Part shown: in pieces, positions 8,533-16,859 of the stretch
Numbering within the stretch: the first letter of the stretch is position 1
Layout of the letters: the number at the start of each line of letters is the position of its first letter
Assembly: GCA_015063885.1 (NCBI GenBank)
Contig: SVTH01000013.1
Span: 1 to 61,720, forward strand
Source of the DNA: Oscillospiraceae bacterium
GTDB taxonomy: Bacteria; Bacillota; Clostridia; Oscillospirales; CAG-382
Reading direction: 5' to 3'
DNA: 61,720 nt
Translations under genes and position numbers: made by a program
The notes under the pieces: generated by a model
Seen by the model: the letters and a program-made list of their open reading frames with translations, nothing else
Database searches by the model: none
Told to the model about the DNA's origin: nothing

Positions 8533-9152
8533 ACATATGATGGCGACGCGAAGCGTAAACTTTGCGGCATACGGTCAAGCAGGTTTTCCCCGATGCGGTT
8601 ACCTTCCGTTACCGAAAGGCGGTTCCCCATTAAAACCGACGCCGGTACATTACTGTATCCGGGGCTTGATTGCCTAAGAGAGTCCGCACTGCAATCCGCT
8701 TCGCGCCTGTGATTTTCAGCCTAGGAGATTTCCTCAATAACCTCGCGCCGCCTAATCCTTTTTTGCAACTACAATTTCAAATTTTCGCCGAAGGCGAATC
8801 TTATCCGCTGCACTCACTCAAGGCGGGCTACACCATCCACAGCGTCGAAAACATCGCACCGCGCAATGGGTTTAATCTTTAGACTGTAGGTGAAACGGTC
8901 AATTCCGTGCCCACAGAAAAAAGCCTCCAAAGCCGTTGGAACCTTGTATCGCATGCCATTGCGAGCGGCCCACCGGCCCATTTCTCCCAGCACCCACCCC
9001 AGACTGGGCGTAAGAAGCAAGCACAAGGAGCTTCATCGATTTGCCGTTTCGTGCGTTTTTAGGCACACGTTCGACGGTACTTGGTTAACTAGGATACTGC
9101 GCCATCTTTTTGGGTTTATGATCAGGCAGGTCGCCCTGCGTAGATCTGCAAA
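8533..9152. other. Gene-poor region without a confident gene
   Basis: About 620 nt lie between the hairpin array and the end of ispA. Another small hairpin (TTCGCC/GGCGAA) is at 8784-8798. Only short open frames occur: a minus-strand 70-codon frame at 8814-9026 and a + strand 88-codon frame at 8890-9156. Neither has a recognisable domain or a convincing ribosome binding site. The sequence may be decayed coding DNA or structural RNA. I saw no RNase P, tmRNA, SRP or tRNA signature. Confidence 0.6.
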
Positions 9153-10046
9153 TTAATAGGTTCTTGTGATGATGTAATCACAATAGGCACACAGCGCTTC
9201 CTTTGCCTCGCTGTGGCCAAAGCCGTCCAACAGTCCCTTTGCTTTCTTACAAAGGGCGGACGCGTAGTCGTAAGCCTCCGCTTCCCCCAAAAGGGACACG
9301 AAGGTGGATTTTCCGCTTTCCGCATCCTTCCCGGGAGTCTTTCCCAGGGTGGAAGCGTCTGCACGGAGATCCAGAAGGTCGTCGGCGATCTGGAAGGCAA
9401 GCCCGGTGGTCAAACCGAACTGCTTTGCCGTTTCCCGCCGTTTTTCGTCATTGCCGGCGGCAATACACCCCAGCTCACAGGCGGCGGCAAAGAGCGCCCC
9501 CGTTTTTTTATGCACCAGAGCCTCCAGCTCGTCAATGGAGATCTGCTTGTTTTCGCTTTGCAGGTCGATCTGCTGCCCTCCGCACATCCCAAGGCACCCT
9601 GCGTAGGAAGCCAACAGCTTCACCGCCGCAAGATTCTCGGCGTCACCGCACGAAGGATTGCCCGCCACCGTTTCCAGCGCCAGCAGGGACAAGGCGTCTC
9701 CCGCCAAAAGGGCGGTGGATTCGCCGTACACCACGTGGTTGGTGGGCTTTCCTCTCCGCAGGGTATCGTTATCCATGCAGGGGAGATCGTCGTGGATCAG
9801 AGAGAAGGCGTGCATCATCTCAATGCCCGCGGCGTAGGGGAGACAAGCCTCCAACTCGCCGCCGCAAAGCCCGCAGAACTCCATCACCAGATGGGCCCTC
9901 AGCCGCTTTCCGCCGTTTTCCACGGAATAGGCCATGGCCTCCCGCAGGAGCTTATCGTACCCTTCCTCGTGAGAAGGCAACAGCCTTTCCAGGGTCTCGT
10001 TGGCCAACGCCGCATGGGCGGACAGCCGTGTGGGAAACAAACTCAT
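9153..10046 (-). CDS. ispA: Polyprenyl synthetase (farnesyl/geranylgeranyl diphosphate synthase)
   Basis: This is a trans-isoprenyl diphosphate synthase that condenses IPP with allylic diphosphates to make C15-C20 precursors. The first Asp-rich motif is IHDDLPCMDNDTLRRGKPT (about 80-98) and the second is FQIADDLLD (about 215-223), both intact with the DDxxxxD insertion typical of bacterial FPP/GGPP synthases. At 297 aa it matches the family. It overlaps xseB by 4 nt, the standard Firmicutes arrangement. The exact product chain length cannot be set from sequence by eye. Confidence 0.95.
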   Translation of the reverse strand: MSLFPTRLSAHAALANETLERLLPSHEEGYDKLLREAMAYSVENGGKRLRAHLVMEFCGLCGGELEACLPYAAGIEMMHAFSLIHDDLPCMDNDTLRRGKPTNHVVYGESTALLAGDALSLLALETVAGNPSCGDAENLAAVKLLASYAGCLGMCGGQQIDLQSENKQISIDELEALVHKKTGALFAAACELGCIAAGNDEKRRETAKQFGLTTGLAFQIADDLLDLRADASTLGKTPGKDAESGKSTFVSLLGEAEAYDYASALCKKAKGLLDGFGHSEAKEALCAYCDYIITRTY

Positions 10047-10264
10047 TGCCCTTCAAACGCCTCCTCGGTGACGGCGCCGTTCTTCATCTGCACCAAACGC
10101 ACCTTCTGCTCGGCGGCGGTGATCTTTTCCGTACAGGCCTTCACCAAAGTGGTGCCCTCGTCGTAAAGACGCATCAGGTCGTCCAGCGGCACGTTACCGC
10201 CTTCCAGTTCTTTTACGATCTGCTCCAGCCTTGCCAGAGCCTGCTCGAAGGTCATTTCTTCCAT
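10043..10264 (-). CDS. xseB: Exodeoxyribonuclease VII small subunit
   Basis: The 73-aa protein begins MEEMTFEQALARLEQIVKEL and continues ELEGGNVPLDDLMRLYDEG, the signature of XseB. It partners the large subunit XseA to degrade single-stranded DNA. The large-subunit gene, which usually lies immediately upstream, is not here; instead a pseudouridine synthase gene overlaps the xseB start by 71 nt. Downstream it overlaps ispA by 4 nt. A second in-frame ATG three codons in is possible. Confidence 0.93.
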   Translation of the reverse strand: MEEMTFEQALARLEQIVKELEGGNVPLDDLMRLYDEGTTLVKACTEKITAAEQKVRLVQMKNGAVTEEAFEGQ

Positions 10265-10991
10265 GTATTTTTCCCTCGTTCGTGAGTTTTAATAAGCCTT
10301 TTCGTTCTTCGTCCGTCAAATGGCGCCAGGCACCGTATTCCAGATTGCCCAAACGCAGATTTCCCATCTGCACCCTGCGCAGCTGCATCACGGAAAGCCC
10401 CATGGCCTCGCACATCCTGCGGATCTGACGGTTCTTTCCCTCGGAGAGCACGAACCGCACCTTGCTGGCGTTGTCGCTCCGCTCCATCAGCTCCACCTCA
10501 ACGGGATTGATGGGCTCGCCCTCCAGCATCCGCATGGCGCGGAGAGAATCCAGCTGGTTGTTCTCGATCCTGCCCGCCAGCATGACGTAATATACCTTTT
10601 TGATACCGCCGGAGGGGTGGGAAATGCGGTTGGCAAACTCCCCGTCGTCGGTCATGAGAAGCAAGCCCTCGCTGTCCTTATCCAGCCTGCCCACGGGGTA
10701 TACCCGCTTGCCCGGCAGGTCGATCAGCTCCGATACGGTCTTTCTCCCCAGCTCATCCTGCATGGTGGTGACCACTCCCGCAGGCTTGTTGAGAAGCAGA
10801 TAGACCTTCTTGCCGCTCTTTTTCAGCACCTCGCCCTTGTAGGTGACCTTGTCCTTGCCGGGCTCCACGCGGTCCCCCAGCTTGGCCTTCACACCGTTAA
10901 CGGCAAAGTGCCCGTTTTCAATTTCCCGTTCCGCCGCCCTGCGGGACATCAGTCCGCAGTCGGAAACGTATTTTTGAAGCTTAACGTCCAT
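10194..10991 (-). CDS. RluB-family 23S/16S rRNA pseudouridine synthase
   Basis: An N-terminal S4 domain (about 1-60, VKLQKYVSDCGLMSRRAAE) precedes the RsuA/RluB/RluE/RluF catalytic domain. The catalytic motif PVGRLDKDSEGLLLMTDDGE (about 97-116) contains the invariant Asp in GRLD. The KNRQIRRMCEAMGL motif typical of this subfamily is near 200. ATG 10991 is preferred over an upstream in-frame TTG at 11003; it begins 4 nt after the dacA stop. The C-terminal 23 codons run through the beginning of xseB in another frame, an unusually long same-strand overlap. The tail after about residue 240 may be nonessential. Confidence 0.92.
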   Translation of the reverse strand: MDVKLQKYVSDCGLMSRRAAEREIENGHFAVNGVKAKLGDRVEPGKDKVTYKGEVLKKSGKKVYLLLNKPAGVVTTMQDELGRKTVSELIDLPGKRVYPVGRLDKDSEGLLLMTDDGEFANRISHPSGGIKKVYYVMLAGRIENNQLDSLRAMRMLEGEPINPVEVELMERSDNASKVRFVLSEGKNRQIRRMCEAMGLSVMQLRRVQMGNLRLGNLEYGAWRHLTDEERKGLLKLTNEGKIHGRNDLRAGSGKAGADRKRTGRR

Positions 10992-10995
10992 TCTT

Positions 10996-12168
10996 TTAAC
11001 CAAACCATTTCTCCCAAAGGGAGATCTTTTTTGCGGGCGCCTCCTCCGCCGTGACCAGGGGCGTACTGCCCACCTCCACGCCGTTCCACAGGAAGACCGC
11101 TCTTCCCGCAGGGGTGCCCTTTGCCGTCCCCGCGTAAACGAAGGGTGCGGCGTCTATTCTCACCGTGACCTCTCCCGTTTTGGGCAGGGTCAGCGTCAGC
11201 GCCTCCGCCTCTGCCGCCAGGAAGGAGGCTTCTCCTCCCACCAGGGGCAATTGCAAGGGCACATCCACCTGCAAGGTGCGCTTTTCAAAATGCTCAAAGC
11301 CGAATTCCAACAGCCTTCTGTGGGTGGCGGAGATCCCCGTATCACCCAAAGTCACCCCAATGAGGGTCATCCCCTCCCGCCGTGCGGCGCTGACAAAGCA
11401 CTTGCCGTCTGCGGTGGTCCACCCCGTCTTCACCCCGATCATCCCCTCAAAGCTCTTCAGCAAGGGGTTGTGGTTGGTGAGATACCGCCCGCCTTCGATC
11501 CCCTCGTAGGGAATACGGGTCTGATAGGTGGCAACGATACGGGCAAACGTCTCGTTCTTCAAGGCCTCCGCCGTCAGCATCGCCAGCTCTCTCGCCGTGG
11601 TGTAATGCCCCTCTTCGGAAAGCCCGTGAGGATTGGCAAAGCGGGTATTCTCAAGCCCCAGCTCTTTTGCGGTCTCGTTCATCCTCTCCGCAAAGGCCTC
11701 CACACTGCCGTCGCAGGCAATGGCCAAGGCAACGGCGCTGTCGTTCCCGCTTTCCAGAAGCAGGCCGTACAGCAATTCCTCCACCGTCAGCTTTTCCCCC
11801 GCCTTCAGGTACAGGGAGCTGCCCTCCACTCCCGTCATCTCGGGAGTGATCTCCACCACCGCCTCCGTGGGCAGGGAAGAGAGCACGGCGTAGGCCGTCA
11901 TGATCTTGGTGGTGCTGGCCATCCCCCTTCTTTCGTCGGGATTCTTGGCGTACAGCACACTGCCGCTGTCTCCGTCTATGAGAATGGCGCTTTCCGCCCC
12001 CACGGAGACCCCGCCTTGTTCAAAGGCGACGTGGAACGCCTCCGTCTCCGGGAACGGCTCCCCCGGGGGAAGCGCGGGAACGAACAGGGGCAACGCCCCC
12101 GCCGCAATGGCCAAAAGCAAAACCGCACACGGCAACAGGAAACGGATCTTCGGAATTTTCAATGTCAT
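10996..12168 (-). CDS. dacA: D-alanyl-D-alanine carboxypeptidase (PBP5-type)
   Basis: This low-molecular-weight penicillin-binding protein trims the terminal D-Ala from peptidoglycan pentapeptides at the outer membrane face. An N-terminal hydrophobic segment (about 10-33) acts as signal or anchor. The three active-site motifs are present: STTK (85-88, Ser nucleophile), SGN (140-142) and KTG (247-249). The C-terminal beta-rich PBP5 domain occupies about 275-370. The ATG at 12168 is chosen; TTG 12177 is also in frame, and no strong Shine-Dalgarno sequence is visible for either. It is preceded by a good promoter at 12211-12239 and heads the operon continuing into rluB, xseB and ispA. A sporulation-specific DacF-like role is possible. 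Confidence 0.94.
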   Translation of the reverse strand: MTLKIPKIRFLLPCAVLLLAIAAGALPLFVPALPPGEPFPETEAFHVAFEQGGVSVGAESAILIDGDSGSVLYAKNPDERRGMASTTKIMTAYAVLSSLPTEAVVEITPEMTGVEGSSLYLKAGEKLTVEELLYGLLLESGNDSAVALAIACDGSVEAFAERMNETAKELGLENTRFANPHGLSEEGHYTTARELAMLTAEALKNETFARIVATYQTRIPYEGIEGGRYLTNHNPLLKSFEGMIGVKTGWTTADGKCFVSAARREGMTLIGVTLGDTGISATHRRLLEFGFEHFEKRTLQVDVPLQLPLVGGEASFLAAEAEALTLTLPKTGEVTVRIDAAPFVYAGTAKGTPAGRAVFLWNGVEVGSTPLVTAEEAPAKKISLWEKWFG

Positions 12169-12210
12169 CACCCGCAAAAGTATATGCGGATGGCATTTTA
12201 TTCAGAAGGC

Positions 12211-12239
12211 ATTATACATCAAATCCCCCCGAAAGTCAA
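12211..12239 (-). promoter_or_regulatory. Sigma-A-type promoter for dacA
   Basis: On the minus strand TTGACT (12239-12234) is separated by 17 nt from TATAAT (12216-12211), about 43 nt upstream of the dacA ATG. Confidence 0.8.
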
Positions 12240-12304
12240 GTCTTTTGCACAAAAAGAGCACCGCTTTCCCCCGTTCCTTTCTACCAAAAAGTCTCAGTCT
12301 CCAC

Positions 12305-12333
12305 TTGCTTTTTCGGAAAAGCTGTGATAAAAT
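12305..12333 (+). promoter_or_regulatory. Sigma-A-type promoter for galE
   Basis: TTGCTT (12305-12310), a 17-nt spacer and TAAAAT (12328-12333). The context CTTGCTTTTTCGG is identical to that at the HAD-gene promoter near 22002. Confidence 0.7.
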
Positions 12334-12364
12334 AAAAATATGCTTTAGTAAGGGAGTTGTTTTT

Positions 12365-13360
12365 ATGCGTATTTTGGTTACCGGAGGAACGGGTTACATC
12401 GGATCCCACACCTGCGTCCAGCTGCTTGAGCAGGGGGACGAAGTGGTGATCGTGGATAACCTTTCCAATTCCAAGGAGTCCGTTGTCTCCGCCATCGAGA
12501 AGATCACCGGGAAGAGACCCGTTTTCTACCGTGCGGATATTCTGGACAGAGAGGCGCTGGACACCATTTTCTACACCCACAAGATCGATGCGGTGATCCA
12601 TTTTGCAGGGCTGAAGGCAGTAGGGGAATCCGTTGCCAAGCCTTTGGAGTATTACCACAACAACATCACGGGCACCCTCACCCTGCTGGACGTGATGCGT
12701 GAGCACGGATGCTTCAAGATCGTGTTCTCCTCCTCCGCCACGGTGTACGGCACTCCCGCCTCCGTGCCCATCCGCGAGGATTTCCCCACCGGGGGCACCA
12801 CCAATCCCTACGGCACCACCAAGCTGTATCTGGAGCGGATCCTTTCCGACCTTTACGTTTCCGATAAGCGCTGGAGCGTGGTCCTCCTGCGTTACTTCAA
12901 CCCCATCGGCGCTCACGAGAGCTGTCTCATCGGGGATAACCCCAACGGCATCCCCAACAACCTGATGCCCTACGTCACCCGCGTGGCGAAGGGCACCCTG
13001 CCCAAGCTGTGCATCTACGGCAACGACTATCCCACCCACGACGGCACCGGCGTCCGTGACTTCATCCACGTGGAGGACCTTGCCGCAGGCCACATCGCCG
13101 TGGTGAACAAGATGGCCGATTCCGGCGTGAAGGTGTATAACCTGGGCACCGGCGTGGGTTACAGCGTGCTGGATCTGGTGCAGGCCTTTGAGCGCTCCAC
13201 CGGGATCAAGATCCCCTACGAGATCACCGACCGCCGTCCCGGGGACATCGCCGAGTGCTGGTCCGACCCCGCCAAGGCAGAGCGTGAGCTGGGCTGGAGA
13301 GCCAAGCACACCCTGGAAGAGATGTGCCGTTCCGCCTGGAACTTTGAGAAGGCGAACTGA
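12365..13360 (+). CDS. galE: UDP-glucose 4-epimerase
   Basis: This short-chain dehydrogenase/reductase enzyme interconverts UDP-glucose and UDP-galactose (often also the N-acetyl forms) with bound NAD+. The Rossmann motif GGTGYIGSHT is at about 7-16, the catalytic region SSSATVYG at about 122-129 and the YxxxK pair in NPYGTTKLYLE near 147-151. At 331 aa it is full length. The frame remains open far upstream, but ATG 12365 is chosen because it has an AGGGAG site 8 nt upstream, lies just downstream of a promoter and gives the canonical N-terminus. UDP-galactose made here could feed Glf at 43.9 kb. Confidence 0.97.
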   Translation: MRILVTGGTGYIGSHTCVQLLEQGDEVVIVDNLSNSKESVVSAIEKITGKRPVFYRADILDREALDTIFYTHKIDAVIHFAGLKAVGESVAKPLEYYHNNITGTLTLLDVMREHGCFKIVFSSSATVYGTPASVPIREDFPTGGTTNPYGTTKLYLERILSDLYVSDKRWSVVLLRYFNPIGAHESCLIGDNPNGIPNNLMPYVTRVAKGTLPKLCIYGNDYPTHDGTGVRDFIHVEDLAAGHIAVVNKMADSGVKVYNLGTGVGYSVLDLVQAFERSTGIKIPYEITDRRPGDIAECWSDPAKAERELGWRAKHTLEEMCRSAWNFEKAN

Positions 13361-13363
13361 TCT

Positions 13364-13942
13364 ATGTCCTCCGCCATGGTCCATCTGACCTGCGCCAAGC
13401 TGTACGATCCTGACGCACCCATCCTGTTTTACACCGGGAACATCGTCCCCGACCTGCTTTCCGCAAGAGAAGCCAAGGATATCACCCATTTCCGCCACCT
13501 TCCCACGGAACAGCGGATGGACGCCCTGTTGCGCTTCGGGGAGACGTTGGATCTTTCCGACCCCCTGGAAAAAGGGGTGCTCCTCCACCTGTTTTTGGAT
13601 CTCCATTGGGACAAGGCAGGCTACGGTCCCTACCGCAAGGCCCACGAAAGCGAAGAGGGCTGGTTTGCCCGCTACAGGCAGGAGATCTTCCTGGCAAGCG
13701 CACACCTGTATCACCATACCCCCGGGGCAAGGGAGCTGTTCTTCGAGATGAACCGCACCTTCCTTCCCATAGGGAAGACCTATCCCTGCGGCATCACCCG
13801 TGAGGGCGCCCAGGCCTTCGTCTCCGGCACCTGGTACCGCCTGCTCAACGCCACGGAGGCTGTCTCCACCGCCTTCCCCCCGTCCTTCACCCTGCCCTTC
13901 GCCCGGGACGTGGCAGAAGCCTTCCGCAAACAATTTTCATAA
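13364..13942 (+). CDS. Hypothetical His-rich protein (192 aa)
   Basis: The gene starts 3 nt after the galE stop and is probably co-transcribed. The protein is cytosolic by appearance, with no signal peptide, and is rich in His and aromatic residues. HFRHLP (about 43-48) and GVLLHLFLDLHWD (about 71-83) are spaced like metal-binding helices of zinc-dependent phospholipase C/HD-type folds. That resemblance is weak and I do not assign a function. An alternative start is the Met at codon 5. It is followed by an intrinsic terminator. Confidence 0.75.
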   Translation: MSSAMVHLTCAKLYDPDAPILFYTGNIVPDLLSAREAKDITHFRHLPTEQRMDALLRFGETLDLSDPLEKGVLLHLFLDLHWDKAGYGPYRKAHESEEGWFARYRQEIFLASAHLYHHTPGARELFFEMNRTFLPIGKTYPCGITREGAQAFVSGTWYRLLNATEAVSTAFPPSFTLPFARDVAEAFRKQFS

Positions 13943-13949
13943 AACGCAA

Positions 13950-13983
13950 AAGAAGTCCGCCTTCCATAGCGAACTTCTTTTTT
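13950..13983. terminator. Bidirectional terminator
   Basis: An 11-bp stem with one mismatch (13950-13960 with 13969-13979) is followed by a T-run on +. The minus side is T-rich too, so it can serve the convergent genes ending at 13942 and 13991. Confidence 0.8.
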
Positions 13984-13990
13984 TCTTGTC

Positions 13991-14647
13991 TTACCACTGT
14001 AATTCCGAAGAGATCCCCAATTGGAAATTTTCAAACAGCTTCAATTTCCGCTTTACGTCCGCAATGCAGGAAACCGCCGCAACTGCCAAAAGGCAAAGAC
14101 TGACGAGGAAGAGGGGCAAAGTCAAATCCGGGCGGGCGATGCTGCCGCCGATCAAGGCGAGACTGCCCAGGATGGACACCGTCAAACCCAGGTTGATGAG
14201 GATCTGCTTCGATCCCCGCTCCTTCCCTGCAAACCGCAGACTGGGGAACATGGCGAAAATGACACTGAAGGAAGCGAGGGTTGCGGGGAGGGGAAGCCAG
14301 AAGCTTTCCACGGTGAGCTCTCCCTGGATGGCAAGGCGAATGGCGGTGAGAAGCACAACGTACAGGCTGTGTCCTCCGCAGATGACGACGTAACGGAAAT
14401 ACTTCGCCAGCAGATACTGCCCCTTGGTCACGGGAAGGACACCCTGCATGGCAAGCCAGCCGTTTTCTTCGTCTTGCTTCATGTTGTCGCCCGCCGACCG
14501 CACGATGAGCAGGAAGCTTAAGCTGTACACCGCCGCATAAAAGGGCTTTGCCTCCTGCACCAGACGGAACACCGTCAGGATCACCAAGTAAAAAAGGTAA
14601 TAAGGGGAGAGCATATTTTTCAGCTCGTGCTTGAGAAGCCCTTTCAT
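13991..14647 (-). CDS. ABC-2-like membrane protein, paralog 3 (218 aa)
   Basis: This is a six-helix-type hydrophobic protein with no recognisable enzyme motif. It starts MKGLLKHELKN, has the block KNGWLAMQGVLPVTKGQYLLAKYF near residues 60-85, and ends with FQLGISSELQW. The two genes upstream (14644-15327 and 15533-16195) share all three landmarks, so the three are tandem duplicates. It overlaps paralog 2 by 4 nt. Context next to an ABC ATPase and a YtrA-like regulator suggests it is a membrane component or accessory of that transporter. The substrate is unknown. Confidence 0.85.
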   Translation of the reverse strand: MKGLLKHELKNMLSPYYLFYLVILTVFRLVQEAKPFYAAVYSLSFLLIVRSAGDNMKQDEENGWLAMQGVLPVTKGQYLLAKYFRYVVICGGHSLYVVLLTAIRLAIQGELTVESFWLPLPATLASFSVIFAMFPSLRFAGKERGSKQILINLGLTVSILGSLALIGGSIARPDLTLPLFLVSLCLLAVAAVSCIADVKRKLKLFENFQLGISSELQW

Positions 14648-15327
14648 ATTTTGCGTCCTTTCTTTTTACGTTTCTCGGTCTGCAATTCCGAGGGGATCCC
14701 CAATTGGTAGCCTTCAAACCGCTCCAAATCCTTTTTTGCGGTCAATACGCACGCAACCACGCCCACCGCCAAAAGGCACCAACCGAGAGGGAAGAGACGG
14801 CTCATCCACATCTCGTTGTCGTGAAGCCGAAAGAGGACCAGGTTGCTCCCCGTCACGGTGGCAAAGAGCACCGCCCTGATCAAACGATGCCGCAGGCTGC
14901 CTTTCTTTACGTATCTGAACTCGGAGTAAATGAAAAAGATGATCAAAACGGCACTCAGCATAAAGGGCAGGGGATACAGGAAGGTGAGGAGATCCATCCG
15001 CCCCGATAGGGCAAGCCGAAGGGCAACCAGAGAAAAAACGTACAAAACCCCCGCCCCGAATATGATTTGGAAAAACAGATACTTCGTCAGCAGATATTTC
15101 CTCTTGGTCACGGGAAGCACCCCCTGCATGGCAAGCCAGCCGTTTTTCTCGTCTTCCAATATGGTGTTCCCGATGGTCAGAAACAAAAGCGACACCAGGA
15201 TGGGCCAATAAGCGTCAAACAAAGATTCCGGATTGCTGCACAGGAACCATACCGCCGCGATCACAGCGAAAAAGATCCGCACCGAAAGTTCGAATTGTTT
15301 CCATTCGCATTTCCAAAGCCCTTTCAT
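14644..15327 (-). CDS. ABC-2-like membrane protein, paralog 2 (227 aa)
   Basis: The protein is predicted to have about six membrane segments. The N-terminus is MKGLWKCEWKQ, a central block reads KNGWLAMQGVLPVTKRKYLL, and the C-terminal tail contains YQLGIPSELQ followed by a basic stretch. The central block is nearly identical to that of paralog 3, pointing to recent duplication. The start has a GAAAGGAGCC-type ribosome site. It is separated from paralog 1 by a 205-nt spacer holding a hairpin. Confidence 0.85.
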   Translation of the reverse strand: MKGLWKCEWKQFELSVRIFFAVIAAVWFLCSNPESLFDAYWPILVSLLFLTIGNTILEDEKNGWLAMQGVLPVTKRKYLLTKYLFFQIIFGAGVLYVFSLVALRLALSGRMDLLTFLYPLPFMLSAVLIIFFIYSEFRYVKKGSLRHRLIRAVLFATVTGSNLVLFRLHDNEMWMSRLFPLGWCLLAVGVVACVLTAKKDLERFEGYQLGIPSELQTEKRKKKGRKI

Positions 15328-15419
15328 AAGCGGCTCCTTTCGTTTGATTTTTATGCGCGCATAATCGTTCGATCCTGTGTACCCGAGGCTATGGCGGGGA
15401 AATGTAGAAGGCGCTTTGC

Positions 15420-15532
15420 GTCCGCCGAAGGCGGACCCTCGCCTTCCCCTTTGGGGAAGGGGGACTATCGGCGGGCGGGAAAAGCAAGAAAAGGAGAACC
15501 TGAGTCATCTCCGCCGATGGTGGATGAGGTTC
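15420..15532. repeat. Intergenic hairpin sequence between paralogs
   Basis: The spacer contains GTCCGCC/GGCGGAC (15420-15434) and CTTCCCC TTT GGGGAAG (15452-15468) inverted repeats, with further imperfect symmetry around CCGCCGATGG. It splits an otherwise tightly spaced cassette. The layout resembles palindromic intergenic repeats of gut Firmicutes, but only one copy is visible here. Confidence 0.5.
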
Positions 15533-16195
15533 CTACTCCTCTCTCTGCAATTCCGAGGGGATCCCCAGCTGATACTGTTCAAACAGATTTGCTTTTTTCT
15601 TTACCGTCATGCAGGCTAATGCCGCGCAGATCAACGCAAACAATGCCAGCAAACACCAATACAGCAGGGAATCCGGAGTTTGGCTCAACAGGTATGCCAA
15701 AACGAAATTGCCGTAGGAGAGCAAAACGCAGATAAACGGCAGAGCCCGCCAAAGGCCACGAACTTTTTTCGCGAAGTATTGCGGAGGCAAAAGCGTGGTA
15801 GACATGGTCAGCGCAAGAGACAGCGTCGCCAGATACAGCGGGATCAACCGCTCCGGGGTCAGACTTCCCAAGGAAGAAAGGCGTACTGCCGCCAACGTCC
15901 ATTGCAGAAGCAAAGTTCCTAAGGTGGAGATCCCCACGCCAAAGCTTTTGGCGTAAAAATACTGCTCTTTGCTTACGGGGAACACGCCCATCCTCTGCAA
16001 CCAACCGTTCTTCTCGTCACCGTCGAAACGGTCAACGATGGCACTGTAGGGAAGTTGATATAGGGGAACTAACAAAATGATTGCATCTTCGCTCTTTATC
16101 CACAGCATAAAGGCAGAAGAGATCGCTATGAGGATCAGCCAAAAAGGCGAAAAAATGGGCAAGCTCCGCAATTCTTTTTTGATAAGCCCTTTCAT
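15533..16195 (-). CDS. ABC-2-like membrane protein, paralog 1 (220 aa)
   Basis: This hydrophobic protein starts MKGLIKKELRSL at ATG 16195, supported by a GAAAGGAACC ribosome site; the frame stays open for 33 further codons upstream, but those look non-genic. The central block is KNGWLQRMGVFPVSKEQYF and the tail is YQLGIPSELQREE. It is the most divergent of the three paralogs in the central block, yet its tail is nearly identical to that of paralog 2. It sits 22 nt downstream of the permease-like gene at 16218-16859. Confidence 0.85.
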   Translation of the reverse strand: MKGLIKKELRSLPIFSPFWLILIAISSAFMLWIKSEDAIILLVPLYQLPYSAIVDRFDGDEKNGWLQRMGVFPVSKEQYFYAKSFGVGISTLGTLLLQWTLAAVRLSSLGSLTPERLIPLYLATLSLALTMSTTLLPPQYFAKKVRGLWRALPFICVLLSYGNFVLAYLLSQTPDSLLYWCLLALFALICAALACMTVKKKANLFEQYQLGIPSELQREE

Positions 16196-16217
16196 ATACG
16201 GTTCCTTTCTCTTTTCC

Positions 16218-16859
16218 TTACGGCAGGGGACGCTTCTCCCACAGGGAAACCGCCCGCTCTGCGGCGATGAAATACAGCAAGATCCCCGCGGCAAGCAGAA
16301 CGCAGATCTGCAACCCCTCGGGGCGGAAGCTTCCTTGGAAGAAGGCCCCCAAGGGGAAGGCGCCTCCCAAAAGGACGGTCATCAGGAGTGCTGCTCTGGG
16401 CATGGGATGGTTGACCCCGCTGACCTTGGCGGTCAAAATCATAAACAGTCCGCCGGGGAGGAAGAGCAAAAGACCTTCCAGGCAGAGGAACCCCGCCAGG
16501 CGGACAGCCTCAAAGCAACCCGCGGTCAACAGCCCGCCTGCAAAGCCCAGCCCGGTGACGAGGAGAAAACCCAAACGGTAGATCAGAAGGTAAAGCTGTT
16601 TTCCGTAGACCTTCTGCCTGGGGGAGAGGGGAAGGGTCTCGGTGAAGCGGATGTATTCCGGGGAAAGGCTCAGCTCCCCGTCGGCAAGATACAGGGCAAC
16701 AAGAGAGCAGGAGCACAGCAGAGCGGCCACGATAGCCCCCTGCACATCTTCTCTGCCCCCGAAATACGCTCCCAAAAAGGCGGTAAACAGGGTGATGAGG
16801 CAGACCACCCGCCAGGTGTCGGAAAGGTCTCTATGCTCCTTGCGCATCACCCGCTTCAT
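16218..16859 (-). CDS. ABC transporter permease-like membrane protein (213 aa)
   Basis: The sequence has about six predicted membrane helices and no soluble domain. The motif LPLSPRQKVYGKQLYLLIYRLGF (about 74-97) is typical of ABC-2 exporter permeases, where short polar loops precede membrane entry. It lacks the MKGL start and SELQ tail of its three neighbours. It overlaps the ATPase gene by 4 nt, so the two are probably translated together and form the transporter core. Confidence 0.82.
   Translation of the reverse strand: MKRVMRKEHRDLSDTWRVVCLITLFTAFLGAYFGGREDVQGAIVAALLCSCSLVALYLADGELSLSPEYIRFTETLPLSPRQKVYGKQLYLLIYRLGFLLVTGLGFAGGLLTAGCFEAVRLAGFLCLEGLLLFLPGGLFMILTAKVSGVNHPMPRAALLMTVLLGGAFPLGAFFQGSFRPEGLQICVLLAAGILLYFIAAERAVSLWEKRPLP

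Noticed and set aside
8814..9026. Short minus-strand ORF (70 codons) in the gene-poor region
   Set aside because: No ribosome site, no family motif, and it sits among structured non-coding DNA; kept only as a possible decayed remnant.
12281..13933. Minus-strand 550-codon open frame over galE and the next gene
   Set aside because: It covers the complete galE gene in antisense and has no recognisable domain.
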